Below, piece by piece: positions 33,459 to 40,770 of a stretch of 64,000 bases of DNA. The translations under genes and the position numbers were made by a program. Origin of the DNA: an uncultured Paracoccaceae bacterium. Its GTDB lineage: Bacteria > Pseudomonadota > Alphaproteobacteria > Rhodobacterales > Rhodobacteraceae. Every line of letters begins with the position of its first letter. Position 1 is the first letter of the stretch. The notes under the pieces were generated by a model. It did not search any database. It saw only the letters and a list, made by a program, of their open reading frames with translations, and was not told where the DNA came from. Location of the stretch: contig CANMDE010000007.1 in NCBI GenBank assembly GCA_947496535.1, positions 62,001 through 126,000 on the forward strand, read 5' to 3'.

Positions 33459-34267
33459 ACCATCGCGAAAATGCGGGCAGGGCCACCAGTGCCGCCGCGA
33501 TGCTTCGGTGCGCCAATGACCAGTGTCGCGCCCGCTGCGGGCATCTGGTCAAGATTGGCAAGGCATTCGATCCCGAAACGACCACTTGGCAACCATGCAT
33601 AATGCGTTGCAAAATCAGCAGAAATCCCGTGATCAAGCGATAATGTATCTACTGCAATCGATGCTGCTCCGGTTTCCTCCATCAGCATCGTCGCGGCCTC
33701 TGGATGAAAGCCGGGATAATGTTGCGCTTCGCCATCAAAATTGCGGAACTCATCGGTATCCACCTTGCTGGCCCAGCCCGAATGCATGGCCACGCAGGCG
33801 TTGTCGGGAATTTCACCATTGGCGGCAATCCACGCAGTCAGATCGTCCGGCGTGACACGTGTATCAGCGTCCTCAGCCGCGCGTGCCGCGATATCGACAA
33901 CGCAAAGCGGGGCGAACAGGCTTTCCACGGGCAGTTCATCCACACCCATACCATCCTCCGAAAAATGCAGCGGCGCATCGATATGGGTACCAGTGTGTTC
34001 GACAACCATGATCCGCTGATTGTTGAATCCGCTATCGGCAAATGTAGCGAGCGTTTCGATTTCAAACTGCGGCTCTCCGAAATAGGTTGGAAATCCGGGA
34101 TGCAGGGTATGGGTCATGTCCGTGACCGTCCCGTGGCCTGCCGCCATCGCGGGTGGGGCGGTTCCGGTCACTGTGAGCGCCGCTCCGCTAGTGGCAGCGC
34201 CCTGAAAGAATTGGCGGCGCGATAGCATCTTGGACTTCACAGAGTTCATCAAACAAACATCACACAT
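33455..34267 (-). CDS. Tat-exported cyclase family protein
   Basis: A 270-residue protein of the cyclase/kynurenine formamidase-like family. The N-terminus has a twin-arginine signal (SRRQFFQGAATSGAALTVTG, cleaved about residue 42), so the enzyme is folded in the cytoplasm and exported. The metal site is HTGTHIDAPLHF (about residues 91-102), the family signature, with a later DTLSLDHG motif. The substrate is unknown; family members open amide or lactone rings. A GGGAG site precedes the ATG at 34267. Confidence 0.85.
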   Translation of the reverse strand: MCDVCLMNSVKSKMLSRRQFFQGAATSGAALTVTGTAPPAMAAGHGTVTDMTHTLHPGFPTYFGEPQFEIETLATFADSGFNNQRIMVVEHTGTHIDAPLHFSEDGMGVDELPVESLFAPLCVVDIAARAAEDADTRVTPDDLTAWIAANGEIPDNACVAMHSGWASKVDTDEFRNFDGEAQHYPGFHPEAATMLMEETGAASIAVDTLSLDHGISADFATHYAWLPSGRFGIECLANLDQMPAAGATLVIGAPKHRGGTGGPARIFAMV

Positions 34268-34447
34268 AATCTCGGCTCCCTGATTTGAATGGCTTCAGCC
34301 TGCCGGATCGGCGCAAAATGGCAAGGTTTTTGGTTCGGAAGGTTGCGCAGGTTGTTGCTGCACCCCATTTTTGTGATGAAGTTAAGCAGGCGATGATGCG
34401 TTTTGCGCCACCGATATGATGCTGTTTCGCCGGCAAAGGATACAGCA

Positions 34448-34996
34448 ATGACCGATCCAACACCCAACACCGAAGATATCATGGACGTTGTGCGTGAGTA
34501 CCGTAGCCAATTCCGCAATGTCGGGATTGCATTAATTGTTTTGGGTGTTTTAGCCGTTTTATTCCCGCTGATCTTTAGCATAGCCGCCAAGGTTTTCCTT
34601 GGCTGGGTCTTTCTGCTGACCGGCGGTGTCATGTTGTATCATGCGTTCCACGTTCGGAGCTGGCAATCGGCACTATGGAGCGGTTTGATTGCCGTCCTGC
34701 ACTTGGCTTTGGGCGTCTACCTTGGATTTTTTGCACTCACCGGCCTCGTTGGCCTGACATTCCTGCTGGGCCTCGTCTTCATCGTACAGGGCGTGTTTGA
34801 GGGCTTGATCGCGGTTCAGCACCGTCCCCAAACAGGGTGGGGTTGGCTTGCCCTGAACGGGGCAGTCACACTGATCTTGGGTTTTTTGCTGATCGCAGGA
34901 CTGCCCGGCACAGCCCTATGGGCCATCGGATTGCTCTTGGGGCTGAATTTTCTGATGTCGGGAATTGCCTTTATGGCCTTGGCTAGGTTGGCCTAA
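34448..34996 (+). CDS. HdeD family acid-resistance-type membrane protein
   Basis: A 182-residue integral membrane protein with six hydrophobic helices in three two-helix units, the layout of HdeD/DUF308 proteins (IALIVLGVLAVLFPLIFSIA, then FLGWVFLLTGGVMLYHAFHV). Each repeat has the F/W-G-(L/V)-x-L-T/L-G pattern typical of the family. E. coli HdeD helps survival at low pH and high density; a general stress role is likely here. AAAGGA precedes the ATG at 34448; a start at 34403 is less likely. Confidence 0.85.
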   Translation: MTDPTPNTEDIMDVVREYRSQFRNVGIALIVLGVLAVLFPLIFSIAAKVFLGWVFLLTGGVMLYHAFHVRSWQSALWSGLIAVLHLALGVYLGFFALTGLVGLTFLLGLVFIVQGVFEGLIAVQHRPQTGWGWLALNGAVTLILGFLLIAGLPGTALWAIGLLLGLNFLMSGIAFMALARLA

Positions 34997-35016
34997 GAAG
35001 GGCCGGATGTAAGGTG

Positions 35017-35120
35017 GCGGGAACCGCGGCAGACGTTAAGGTAACTAATCCCGAGGACCTGTATATACAGGTGGGCGCCGGGTAATCAGACCAGGATCAG
35101 AACAGAGCCAGCTCCCTCGG
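35017..35120 (+). ncRNA. Possible structured RNA in the HdeD-mmcB spacer
   Basis: This gene-free stretch holds several nested inverted repeats: GCGG-GAA-CCGC (35017-35027), GTTA-AGG-TAAC (35035-35045), the 16-bp palindrome ACCTGTAT/ATACAGGT (35057-35072), and a long-range CCGAGG (35051-35056) with CCTCGG (35115-35120) that would close a multibranch domain. I do not recognise a known riboswitch, 6S, SRP, tmRNA or RNase P core. The strand is assumed to be plus. It may equally be just a cluster of operators. Confidence 0.25.
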
Positions 35121-35228
35121 ATTTGCTTAAGGCCACTGGATTTGTACCTTGTGGTAACGAAAAGCGCAGAAGCCCGCCGTCCCAACAGGTAAGCTGTGCC
35201 GAACTAATCGGCAAGGTGGGGAAGGAGA

Positions 35229-35375
35229 TTATTCGGCTTCGTCGGTTTGAAGCAGCCAGCCATCGGGGCCAACCATCTCGTCTGGTGCAAAGCGAAGCAA
35301 CGCGCGCTCGATCAAACCGAGGGTAAGAAGCGCCATGCTAACTTCCAAAAATGTGATTTCAGTAAACAAGGCCAT
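35229..35375 (-). CDS. Small hydrophobic protein (48 residues)
   Basis: A short frame starting MALFTEITFLEVSMALLTLG, with one hydrophobic segment (residues 5-22) and a polar tail ending WLLQTDEAE. The ATG at 35375 has AGGAGACGG at the right distance, an unusually good ribosome-binding site, which is the main evidence. It is probably a single-pass membrane microprotein. Function unknown; it stands alone between the HdeD gene and mmcB, on the opposite strand. Confidence 0.5.
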   Translation of the reverse strand: MALFTEITFLEVSMALLTLGLIERALLRFAPDEMVGPDGWLLQTDEAE

Positions 35376-35637
35376 TTGCCGTCTCCTGGTGCATTCGATT
35401 TCCATCTTTATGCGCTTCAAAGCCGGTCAAAACGTGACCCGATTGTGATTTTGCACCGCTTTACCCTACGTAAAGCGCCGCAATCGCGTCACAAACTAGG
35501 GGCGCTGTTGCCAAAACGGGGACAAATAGCCAGAGATTGACACACTGGCGGGCCGAAGCTCGAATTGGCTGCCTCAATTGCATTTCTGCCGAGGGCGGCC
35601 GATTCTCGAATGCCGGTTAACTCTGCGCACGTTGCAG

Positions 35638-35652
35638 TTAACAAGGCATTAA
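35638..35652 (+). promoter_or_regulatory. CtrA-type box before mmcB
   Basis: TTAA-CAAGGCA-TTAA fits the full CtrA consensus TTAA-N7-TTAA exactly, 46 bp upstream of the mmcB start. CtrA is the cell-cycle/motility response regulator of alphaproteobacteria; in Rhodobacterales it controls motility, competence and some repair genes. Binding is inferred from the match only. Confidence 0.6.
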
Positions 35653-35671
35653 TATCGCTATCTTGACCGAT

Positions 35672-35686
35672 GTTTCCGTTTTGTTC
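35672..35686 (+). promoter_or_regulatory. SOS (LexA)-type box before mmcB
   Basis: GTTT-CCGTTTT-GTTC matches the alphaproteobacterial SOS box GTTC-N7-GTTC at seven of eight positions, and lies 11 bp before the mmcB start codon, where LexA could block transcription. mmcB was named for mitomycin C sensitivity in Caulobacter and belongs to the SOS regulon there. Confidence 0.5.
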
Positions 35687-35697
35687 ATATTTGCGCC

Positions 35698-36162
35698 ATG
35701 CCAGATGATATCATCCGCCCTGTATTGATGCCCGGCCAACTTCTGGCGCGCGGCGTCGGTCGCCATTTACGCGGTCATGACTTTGTGAGCGTTGAAGAAC
35801 TGATCCCGGCACCGGGGCTTCGCGTGGACGTGATGGCATTGGGTCCAAAAGGCGAAATATGGGTTGTTGAATGCAAATCCAGTCGGGCCGATTTTCAATC
35901 CGATCACAAATGGCACGGCTATCTGGAATGGTGTGACCGTTTCTTCTGGGCCGTCGACAACGACTTTCCGACCGACCTTCTCCCCGATGATACCGGCCTG
36001 ATCATCGCCGACGGCTATGATGCCGAGATCATCCGCATGGGACCGGAGGAAAAACTACCCCCGGCCCGGCGCAAGGTCATGGTTCAAAAATTCGCCCGCC
36101 ACGCCGCAGTTCGGGCACAGGCCGCACGTGATCCGGGGCATTGCCCGGAACAGATATATTAG
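35698..36162 (+). CDS. mmcB: MmcB family DNA repair protein
   Basis: A 154-residue protein of the MmcB (DUF2161-like) group, a PD-(D/E)xK nuclease-fold family found in alphaproteobacteria; loss causes mitomycin C sensitivity in Caulobacter. The nuclease core is visible as LRVDVMALG (D44) followed by EIWVVECKSS (E58, K60), and a conserved HGYLEWCDRFFWAVDNDFP segment (about 72-90). It is a single gene with CtrA- and LexA-type boxes upstream, in line with joint cell-cycle and SOS control. Confidence 0.9.
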   Translation: MPDDIIRPVLMPGQLLARGVGRHLRGHDFVSVEELIPAPGLRVDVMALGPKGEIWVVECKSSRADFQSDHKWHGYLEWCDRFFWAVDNDFPTDLLPDDTGLIIADGYDAEIIRMGPEEKLPPARRKVMVQKFARHAAVRAQAARDPGHCPEQIY

Positions 36163-36286
36163 ACAATTGTAGGCGGCCCACCAAATCGCGGCCAGAATAC
36201 AACTCGTGATCAATGTCTTGATGAAGCGCTGTTAGGAACATTGGGACTGTTCTTATGGAACGTCCTTCGCACGAGAAAGAGCGAGT

Positions 36287-36478
36287 TTAGCGGGTTTTTA
36301 TTGCCCTTGCTGCAATCGCCGCTGCCTTGATCTCTTCCGCGATTTCGTCGGCCTCGCTGGGTTCAAAATCCATCGGAATTTCAACGCCGTCCGCATCAAT
36401 GAATATCCGCACCATGCCCTGATCGGTTGGCCCGATCTGCATATTTGCCTCAATATCGCGTTCGTTGTTGATACCCAT
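36287..36478 (-). CDS. DUF6324 family small protein
   Basis: A 63-residue soluble acidic protein: MGINNERDIEANMQIGPTDQ, then GMVRIFIDADGVEIPMDFEP, then a C-terminal Ala-rich helix. The whole matches a small family I know only from Rhodobacteraceae, without known function. AAGGAA is well placed before the ATG. It is transcribed toward mmcB; the gap between them has a GTTC/GAAC inverted pair (TGTTCTTATGGAACG) near 36250. Confidence 0.75.
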   Translation of the reverse strand: MGINNERDIEANMQIGPTDQGMVRIFIDADGVEIPMDFEPSEADEIAEEIKAAAIAARAIKTR

Positions 36479-36559
36479 GGCCGTTCCTTTTGAATTTCGC
36501 TGCCTTCCCTACAGCGCGAACAGCTTGATTGGCAAGGGCGTGGCGGGCAAGCTGCCATC

Positions 36560-37039
36560 ATGAATTATGCACTGCGTCCCTTCGAGGCGGCCGATACCGA
36601 TTGGTTGGTGGCCGAACATGCCGACCACTATGCGCAAGCAGAAGGGTTCGACGAGACATTTGGCCCGCTTGTTGCCGACATCATCGCCGATTTCCTGAAA
36701 AATCATGATCCGCAATCAGAGGCGGGCTGGATTGCCCATAACGGTGCCGAACGTCTGGGCAGCATATTCTGTGTCAGATCCGATGCGACAACTGCGAAGC
36801 TCCGCCTCTTTTATGTGGTGGAGGCCGCGCGAGGCAGTGGTGTAGCACAAGCACTACTGGACCAATGTCTAAGTGTTGCCAGGGCCAAGGCATATCAGGG
36901 ATTGACCCTGTGGACTCATGAAAGCCACGCCGCCGCCGGACGGATTTACAAGCGCAACGGCTTTACAAGAACCGCCGCCAAACCGACCCATTCGTTCGGG
37001 GTCGATCTGGTGGAAGAGACATGGCAGATTGCCTTTTGA
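36560..37039 (+). CDS. GNAT family N-acetyltransferase
   Basis: A 159-residue acetyl-CoA-dependent acetyltransferase. The acetyl-CoA loop is the R/Q-x-x-G-x-G/A type motif in AARGSGVAQALLDQCLSVAR (about residues 93-112), preceded by the beta-4 strand KLRLFYVV and followed by LTLWTHESHAAAGRIYKRNG-F, the typical GNAT end. MarR-GNAT fusions have a similar acetyltransferase domain, but no HTH is present here. Substrate unknown. Confidence 0.85.
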   Translation: MNYALRPFEAADTDWLVAEHADHYAQAEGFDETFGPLVADIIADFLKNHDPQSEAGWIAHNGAERLGSIFCVRSDATTAKLRLFYVVEAARGSGVAQALLDQCLSVARAKAYQGLTLWTHESHAAAGRIYKRNGFTRTAAKPTHSFGVDLVEETWQIAF

Positions 37040-37083
37040 AGGTATTGCATTCAAAGGCCGACAGGTCTAAATCCTCCCGCAGT

Positions 37084-37160
37084 GCCGCCTTAGCTCAGTT
37101 GGTTAGAGCGCTTGATTGTGGATCAAGAGGTCCCTGGTTCGAGACCAGGAGGTGGTACCA
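37084..37160 (+). tRNA. tRNA-His (GTG)
   Basis: Full cloverleaf: acceptor GCCGCCT paired with AGGTGGT, D-arm TAGCTCAGTTGGTTAGAGC, anticodon arm CTTGATTGTGGATCAAG with anticodon GTG, T-arm CCTGGTTCGAGACCAGG, and encoded CCA. The first pair is G1:U72, the discriminator is A73, and the base before is T, so no G-1 is encoded. This is the form reported for many alphaproteobacteria, whose HisRS does not need G-1. Confidence 0.97.
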
Positions 37161-37186
37161 CTTTCAAAATTCTGGAATTTTGAAAG
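37161..37186. repeat. 26-bp inverted repeat directly after tRNA-His
   Basis: CTTTCAAAATTC and GAATTTTGAAAG are perfect 12-base arms around TG, starting at the base after the tRNA CCA. No T-run follows, so it is not a standard terminator, but it would fold in the tRNA 3' trailer and may help processing. Confidence 0.6.
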
Positions 37187-37187
37187 A

Positions 37188-37226
37188 GTGTGGATAGGCG
37201 ATTGGCGAAGCCAATTGCAGCCACAC
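37188..37226 (+). promoter_or_regulatory. Hairpin in the rluD leader
   Basis: GCGATTGGC pairs with GCCAATTGC around a GAA loop (one G-T pair), inside an outer GTGTGG/CCACAC stem. It lies 28 bp before the rluD start. It may affect rluD translation or mark the end of the tRNA-His transcript; role unknown. Confidence 0.4.
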
Positions 37227-37254
37227 CGCGCGCGATGACAATGCAGGGCCGTTT

Positions 37255-38283
37255 ATGACTTCTCTCATAGAGTTCCAAATCGGCCCGAACCCTCCACCGC
37301 GATTGGACAAGGCGCTAGGTCGTGACGTGCCCGAAGATGCAGCACTCAGCCGATCGCGTCTGGCGAAGCTGATTGCGGAAGGTGCCGTGAGTGTAGACGG
37401 CGTCGTCGTGACAGACCCACGCCATCGCATTTCAGAGGGTGCCACGGTGGTTGTGACTGTCGCGGCGGCTGAAGAAAGCCATATCGGCGGCGAAGACATT
37501 CCACTTGATGTCGTGTTCGAAGACGACGACCTGATTGTTGTCAACAAACCTGCGGGCATGGTCGTACATCCCGCGCCCGGCACGCCGGGCGGGACGCTCG
37601 TGAATGCTTTGATTCACTATTGCGGTGATAGTCTGTCGGGCGTCGGCGGTCTCAAACGCCCTGGCATCGTACATCGTATCGATAAGGAAACATCCGGCTT
37701 GCTTGTCGCGGCCAAATCCGACCGGGCGCATCATCATCTGGCTGACCAATTTGCAGCGCATACTGTCGAACGGCGATATCTGGCGGTTTGTTACGGTGTG
37801 CCGGATGCAAACGACCCGCGATTGAGGGGGATCAAGGGGACATCATTTGAGCCGGGCAATATCCTCAAGATACAGACCTTCCTTGGGCGCCATAAAACTG
37901 ACCGGCAACGGCAGGCTGTATCTTTCAGCGGGGGACGGCACGCGGTGACGCGGGTGCGTATTGTGGAACCTCTGGGCAATCCCGTTGCCGCCGCGCTGGT
38001 CGAATGCTGGCTGGAAACCGGACGAACCCATCAGATCAGGGTGCATCTGGCCCATTGCGGCCATTCACTCATTGGTGATCCGGTCTATGGAGGGCGACGG
38101 AAATTGTCGGCAAAAACGTTTGGAGAAGCAGGGTGTGCCGCAGCAACTGGATTCTCTCGGCAAGCGTTGCATGCCGCCACCTTAGGCTTTGAACACCCGG
38201 TGTCGGGCGAAGTGTTACAGTTTGCGGCGGAGGTTCCCGCCGATATGCGCGAGTTATTGCGCGAACTTGGGTCAAAGGGCTGA
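37255..38283 (+). CDS. 23S rRNA pseudouridine synthase, RluD/RluC family
   Basis: Converts uridines of 23S rRNA (helix 69 for RluD) to pseudouridine. The 342-residue protein has an N-terminal S4 RNA-binding domain (LDKALGRD... about residues 17-65) and the RluA-type catalytic domain with GIVHRIDKETSGLLVAAKSD (catalytic D143), LVECWLETGRTHQIRVHLAH (about 241-260) and IGDPVYGG. Length and order fit RluD. It is 94 bp after tRNA-His. Confidence 0.92.
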   Translation: MTSLIEFQIGPNPPPRLDKALGRDVPEDAALSRSRLAKLIAEGAVSVDGVVVTDPRHRISEGATVVVTVAAAEESHIGGEDIPLDVVFEDDDLIVVNKPAGMVVHPAPGTPGGTLVNALIHYCGDSLSGVGGLKRPGIVHRIDKETSGLLVAAKSDRAHHHLADQFAAHTVERRYLAVCYGVPDANDPRLRGIKGTSFEPGNILKIQTFLGRHKTDRQRQAVSFSGGRHAVTRVRIVEPLGNPVAAALVECWLETGRTHQIRVHLAHCGHSLIGDPVYGGRRKLSAKTFGEAGCAAATGFSRQALHAATLGFEHPVSGEVLQFAAEVPADMRELLRELGSKG

Positions 38284-38378
38284 AATAATCAGTCCCATGT
38301 GCGTGAGTGCACGGAAATGTGCCTTTTCAAACTGAACGGATTAGTTCACCTTGGGTTTACGAAAAATGAACATTTAGT

Positions 38379-38407
38379 CTTGAAACGTCACGTCAACGTC
38401 ACCATAT
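38379..38407 (+). promoter_or_regulatory. Sigma-32-type promoter of rpoH
   Basis: CTTGAAA at 38379-38385, a 14-bp spacer, then CACCATAT at 38400-38407. This matches the heat-shock consensus CTTGAAA-N11-17-CCCCATNT in full at the -35 and at seven of eight positions at the -10. It lies 37 bp before the rpoH start and suggests feedback or cross-control by an RpoH sigma factor. Confidence 0.65.
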
Positions 38408-38443
38408 CCATGTTAAGCCTTTAAACATTAGGAGGGCACGACA

Positions 38444-39340
38444 GTGAGTAACTATCAGAATTTGCCTGCACCATCGCCGGAGCAGGGACTCAATCGGTAC
38501 ATGCAGGAAATCCGCAAGTTTCCGATGTTGGAACCAGAAGAAGAATACATGCTGGCCAAGCGCTGGGTGGACCATGAGGACACCGAAGCGGCGCATAAAA
38601 TGGTCACATCGCACCTGCGTCTGGCCGCGAAAATCGCCATGGGCTATCGCGGCTACGGTTTGCCGCAGGCCGAGGTCATTTCCGAAGCCAATGTCGGTCT
38701 GATGCAGGCCGTCAAACGGTTCGACCCTGAAAAGGGCTTTCGGTTGGCCACATACGCCATGTGGTGGATTCGGGCCTCGATCCAGGAATACATCCTGCGG
38801 TCATGGTCGCTGGTCAAGCTTGGCACGACATCTGCGCAGAAGAAGCTGTTCTTCAACCTGCGCAAGGCCAAATCGCGTATTGGTGCGTTAGAAGACGGCG
38901 ATCTGCGCCCCGAAAACGTCAAGCGGATCGCAACCGATCTGGGCGTGACCGAGGATGAAGTCATCTCGATGAATCGTCGCTTGTCGGGGGGTGATGCGTC
39001 GTTAAACGCGCAAGTCGGCTCTGATGGCGAAGGGTCGATGCAGTGGCAGGATTGGCTGGAAGACGAAAGTGCCAACACCGCTGGCGATTACGAAAAGCAC
39101 GACGAACTGGACGCACGCCGCGAACTGTTGTCCGAAGCCATGGATGTGCTGAACGATCGCGAAAAGGACATTTTGGCGCAGCGCCGCTTGTCCGAGGAAA
39201 CCGTGACGTTGGAAGACCTCAGCGGTCAATACCATGTCAGCCGCGAGCGCATCCGCCAGATCGAGGTGCGTGCGTTCGAGAAACTGCAAAAGAAGATGCA
39301 GGAGCTTGCACGCCAGAAAGGTATGCTGGCGACGGCTTGA
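38444..39340 (+). CDS. rpoH: RNA polymerase heat-shock sigma factor RpoH (RpoHI type)
   Basis: Directs polymerase to heat-shock promoters (chaperones, proteases such as Lon). The 298-residue protein begins SNYQNLPAPSPEQGLNRYMQ, as RpoHI of Rhodobacter does, and has region 2 with LRLAAKIAMGYRGYGLP and FRLATYAMWWIRASIQEYIL, the diagnostic RpoH box QKKLFFNLRK (132-141), and region 4.2 VSRERIRQIEVRAFEKL. It starts with GTG preceded by GGAGG. An intrinsic terminator follows the stop. Confidence 0.96.
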   Translation: MSNYQNLPAPSPEQGLNRYMQEIRKFPMLEPEEEYMLAKRWVDHEDTEAAHKMVTSHLRLAAKIAMGYRGYGLPQAEVISEANVGLMQAVKRFDPEKGFRLATYAMWWIRASIQEYILRSWSLVKLGTTSAQKKLFFNLRKAKSRIGALEDGDLRPENVKRIATDLGVTEDEVISMNRRLSGGDASLNAQVGSDGEGSMQWQDWLEDESANTAGDYEKHDELDARRELLSEAMDVLNDREKDILAQRRLSEETVTLEDLSGQYHVSRERIRQIEVRAFEKLQKKMQELARQKGMLATA

Positions 39341-39364
39341 TCCATCACTGATGATGAGAAATCT

Positions 39365-39395
39365 ATCCCCGTTGAAGCTTTCGGCGGGGATTTTT
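39365..39395 (+). terminator. Intrinsic terminator of rpoH
   Basis: ATCCCCG and CGGGGAT form a 7-bp stem followed by a TTTTT run, 25 bp after the rpoH stop. A classic rho-independent terminator. Confidence 0.8.
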
Positions 39396-39469
39396 CTTGT
39401 CGAAGGCGTCTGTAGGTTTCACTTCGGTTAAGGTTGACGCTAGCTTAGTGGGAAAGGGGGGAACGCGAC

Positions 39470-40444
39470 ATGTCATCACTCCGCTGGGGTATTCTTGGTG
39501 CGGCGAAATTTGCGCGTGAACGGATGGCGCCCGCGATCCACGCTGCAAAGGGCGCAGAGTTGGTGGCGCTGGCGACCTCCGATCCAGCTAAAGCCGCGCC
39601 TTTTCAGGCCTTTGCACCACATATCACCGTTTATGACGGCTACGATGCGCTGATTGCTGACCCGTCGATTGATGTTGTCTATGTTCCGCTGCCGAACCAC
39701 CTGCATGTGGAATGGACGCTCAAGGCGTTGGAGGCTGGCAAACACGTGCTGTGCGAAAAACCTGTTGCGCTGCGAGAGACCGAGTTCGACGAGCTAATCG
39801 CAGCACGTGACCGGTCAGGTAGATTGGCGGCAGAGGCCTTTATGATCGTCCACCATCCGCAATTCATCCGCGCCCGCGAGTTGGTACAGGGCGGTGCTAT
39901 TGGCAAGGTAGGTTATGTGGATGCGACCTTTAGCTATTACAACGCCGATGAGGGCAATATCCGCAATCAAGCCAGCAAGGGTGGCGGCGGATTACCCGAT
40001 ATCGGGGTCTACACATTCGGCTCCGCCCGGTTTGTGACAGGGGAAGAGCCCGACGCCATTCCTTATGCAAAGCTGCGCTACGAAAATGACGTGGATGTTT
40101 TTGCCCACGTGGCCGCCGATTTCCCGAGCTTCAGCTATTCAGCCGTCGTTTCGATGCGTCTTTTCAATCGACAGCAAATGACCTTTCACGGAGACAAGGG
40201 CGTGTTGCGTTTGACATGCCCTTACACGGCCAATGCTTCTGATGTGGCCGAACTAACGCTGCAGAATGATCAGCACAGCATGACGGTTGAGCGCTGGCCC
40301 GGTTTGAACCAATACGTATTGCAGGTCGAAAATTTCTGCAATTCTGTGCAAAATGGGGCATCATACCCGTGCCCGTTGGAGTTTTCGCGCGGGACGCAGA
40401 GAATGATGGATATGGTCTTTGCTGCAGGAAAGCCTGCGGCGTAG
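39470..40444 (+). CDS. Gfo/Idh/MocA family oxidoreductase
   Basis: A 324-residue NAD(P)-dependent sugar-type dehydrogenase. The Rossmann start WGILGAAKFARERMAPAI (residues 6-23), the PLPNHLHVEWTLKALEAGKH segment, and the catalytic EKP (E96-P98) fit the family; the C-terminal half is the usual beta-sheet dimer domain. The substrate is unknown; such enzymes act on inositol, glucose, or trans-dihydrobenzenediol-like compounds. AAAGGGGGG lies before the ATG. The DUF4389 gene follows after 9 bp, so the two are probably an operon. Confidence 0.9.
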   Translation: MSSLRWGILGAAKFARERMAPAIHAAKGAELVALATSDPAKAAPFQAFAPHITVYDGYDALIADPSIDVVYVPLPNHLHVEWTLKALEAGKHVLCEKPVALRETEFDELIAARDRSGRLAAEAFMIVHHPQFIRARELVQGGAIGKVGYVDATFSYYNADEGNIRNQASKGGGGLPDIGVYTFGSARFVTGEEPDAIPYAKLRYENDVDVFAHVAADFPSFSYSAVVSMRLFNRQQMTFHGDKGVLRLTCPYTANASDVAELTLQNDQHSMTVERWPGLNQYVLQVENFCNSVQNGASYPCPLEFSRGTQRMMDMVFAAGKPAA

Positions 40445-40453
40445 GAGTTGGTG

Positions 40454-40735
40454 ATGGCAAAAGATCAAGAAACTCAAGATGTAAATTCGGATTTTGATTC
40501 GATCTGGATGCGGTTGCTCAACATGGTGATCATCGCGGTTCTGATGAGCATGGCCAGCACATTGCTGGGCATCATGACGATCGCGCAGTTTTTGATCATG
40601 TTGTTCAACAATCGTGAGCCGAACGAAAACCTTGCTGAGTTCGGCACCACAATGGGCGTCTGGATGGCCAAGGCCGCGCGCTACCAAACGGCGGCAAGCG
40701 AGGTGAAGCCCTGGCCTTGGACGGAGCTAGACTGA
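40454..40735 (+). CDS. DUF4389 family membrane protein
   Basis: A 93-residue protein with one long or two short membrane helices (about residues 17-48: MRLLNMVIIAVLMSMASTLL, then GIMTIAQFLIMLF) and the family end FNNREPNENLAEFGTTMGVW-MAKAARYQT. Function unknown. The ATG at 40454 has AGGAG at the right distance, so the upstream GTG/TTG codons are not used. It lies directly downstream of the oxidoreductase gene. Confidence 0.8.
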   Translation: MAKDQETQDVNSDFDSIWMRLLNMVIIAVLMSMASTLLGIMTIAQFLIMLFNNREPNENLAEFGTTMGVWMAKAARYQTAASEVKPWPWTELD

Positions 40736-40770
40736 TCAGCCTGTGCTGGACGTGGTCCGCGATAGGATGA

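Larger units (their letters stand above)
35376..35697. other. Noncoding spacer before mmcB
   Basis: No gene seen. It contains an 8-bp inverted repeat CGCTTTAC/GTAAAGCG with a 5-base loop (35457-35477) and, close to mmcB, the CtrA-type and SOS-type boxes listed separately. The middle (35480-35630) shows nothing I can name. Confidence 0.5.

Noticed and set aside
35010..35160. Cobalamin riboswitch
   Set aside because: GGCCACTGG and GGGAACCG recall pieces of the B12 element, but their order and spacing are wrong and no B12 gene follows.
35010..35230. 6S, SRP, RNase P or permuted tmRNA gene
   Set aside because: None of the core conserved sequences or a tag-peptide frame could be found on either strand.
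36236..36262. LexA box between mmcB and the DUF6324 gene
   Set aside because: GTTC and GAAC are inverted with a 5-base gap, and the site is downstream of both genes.
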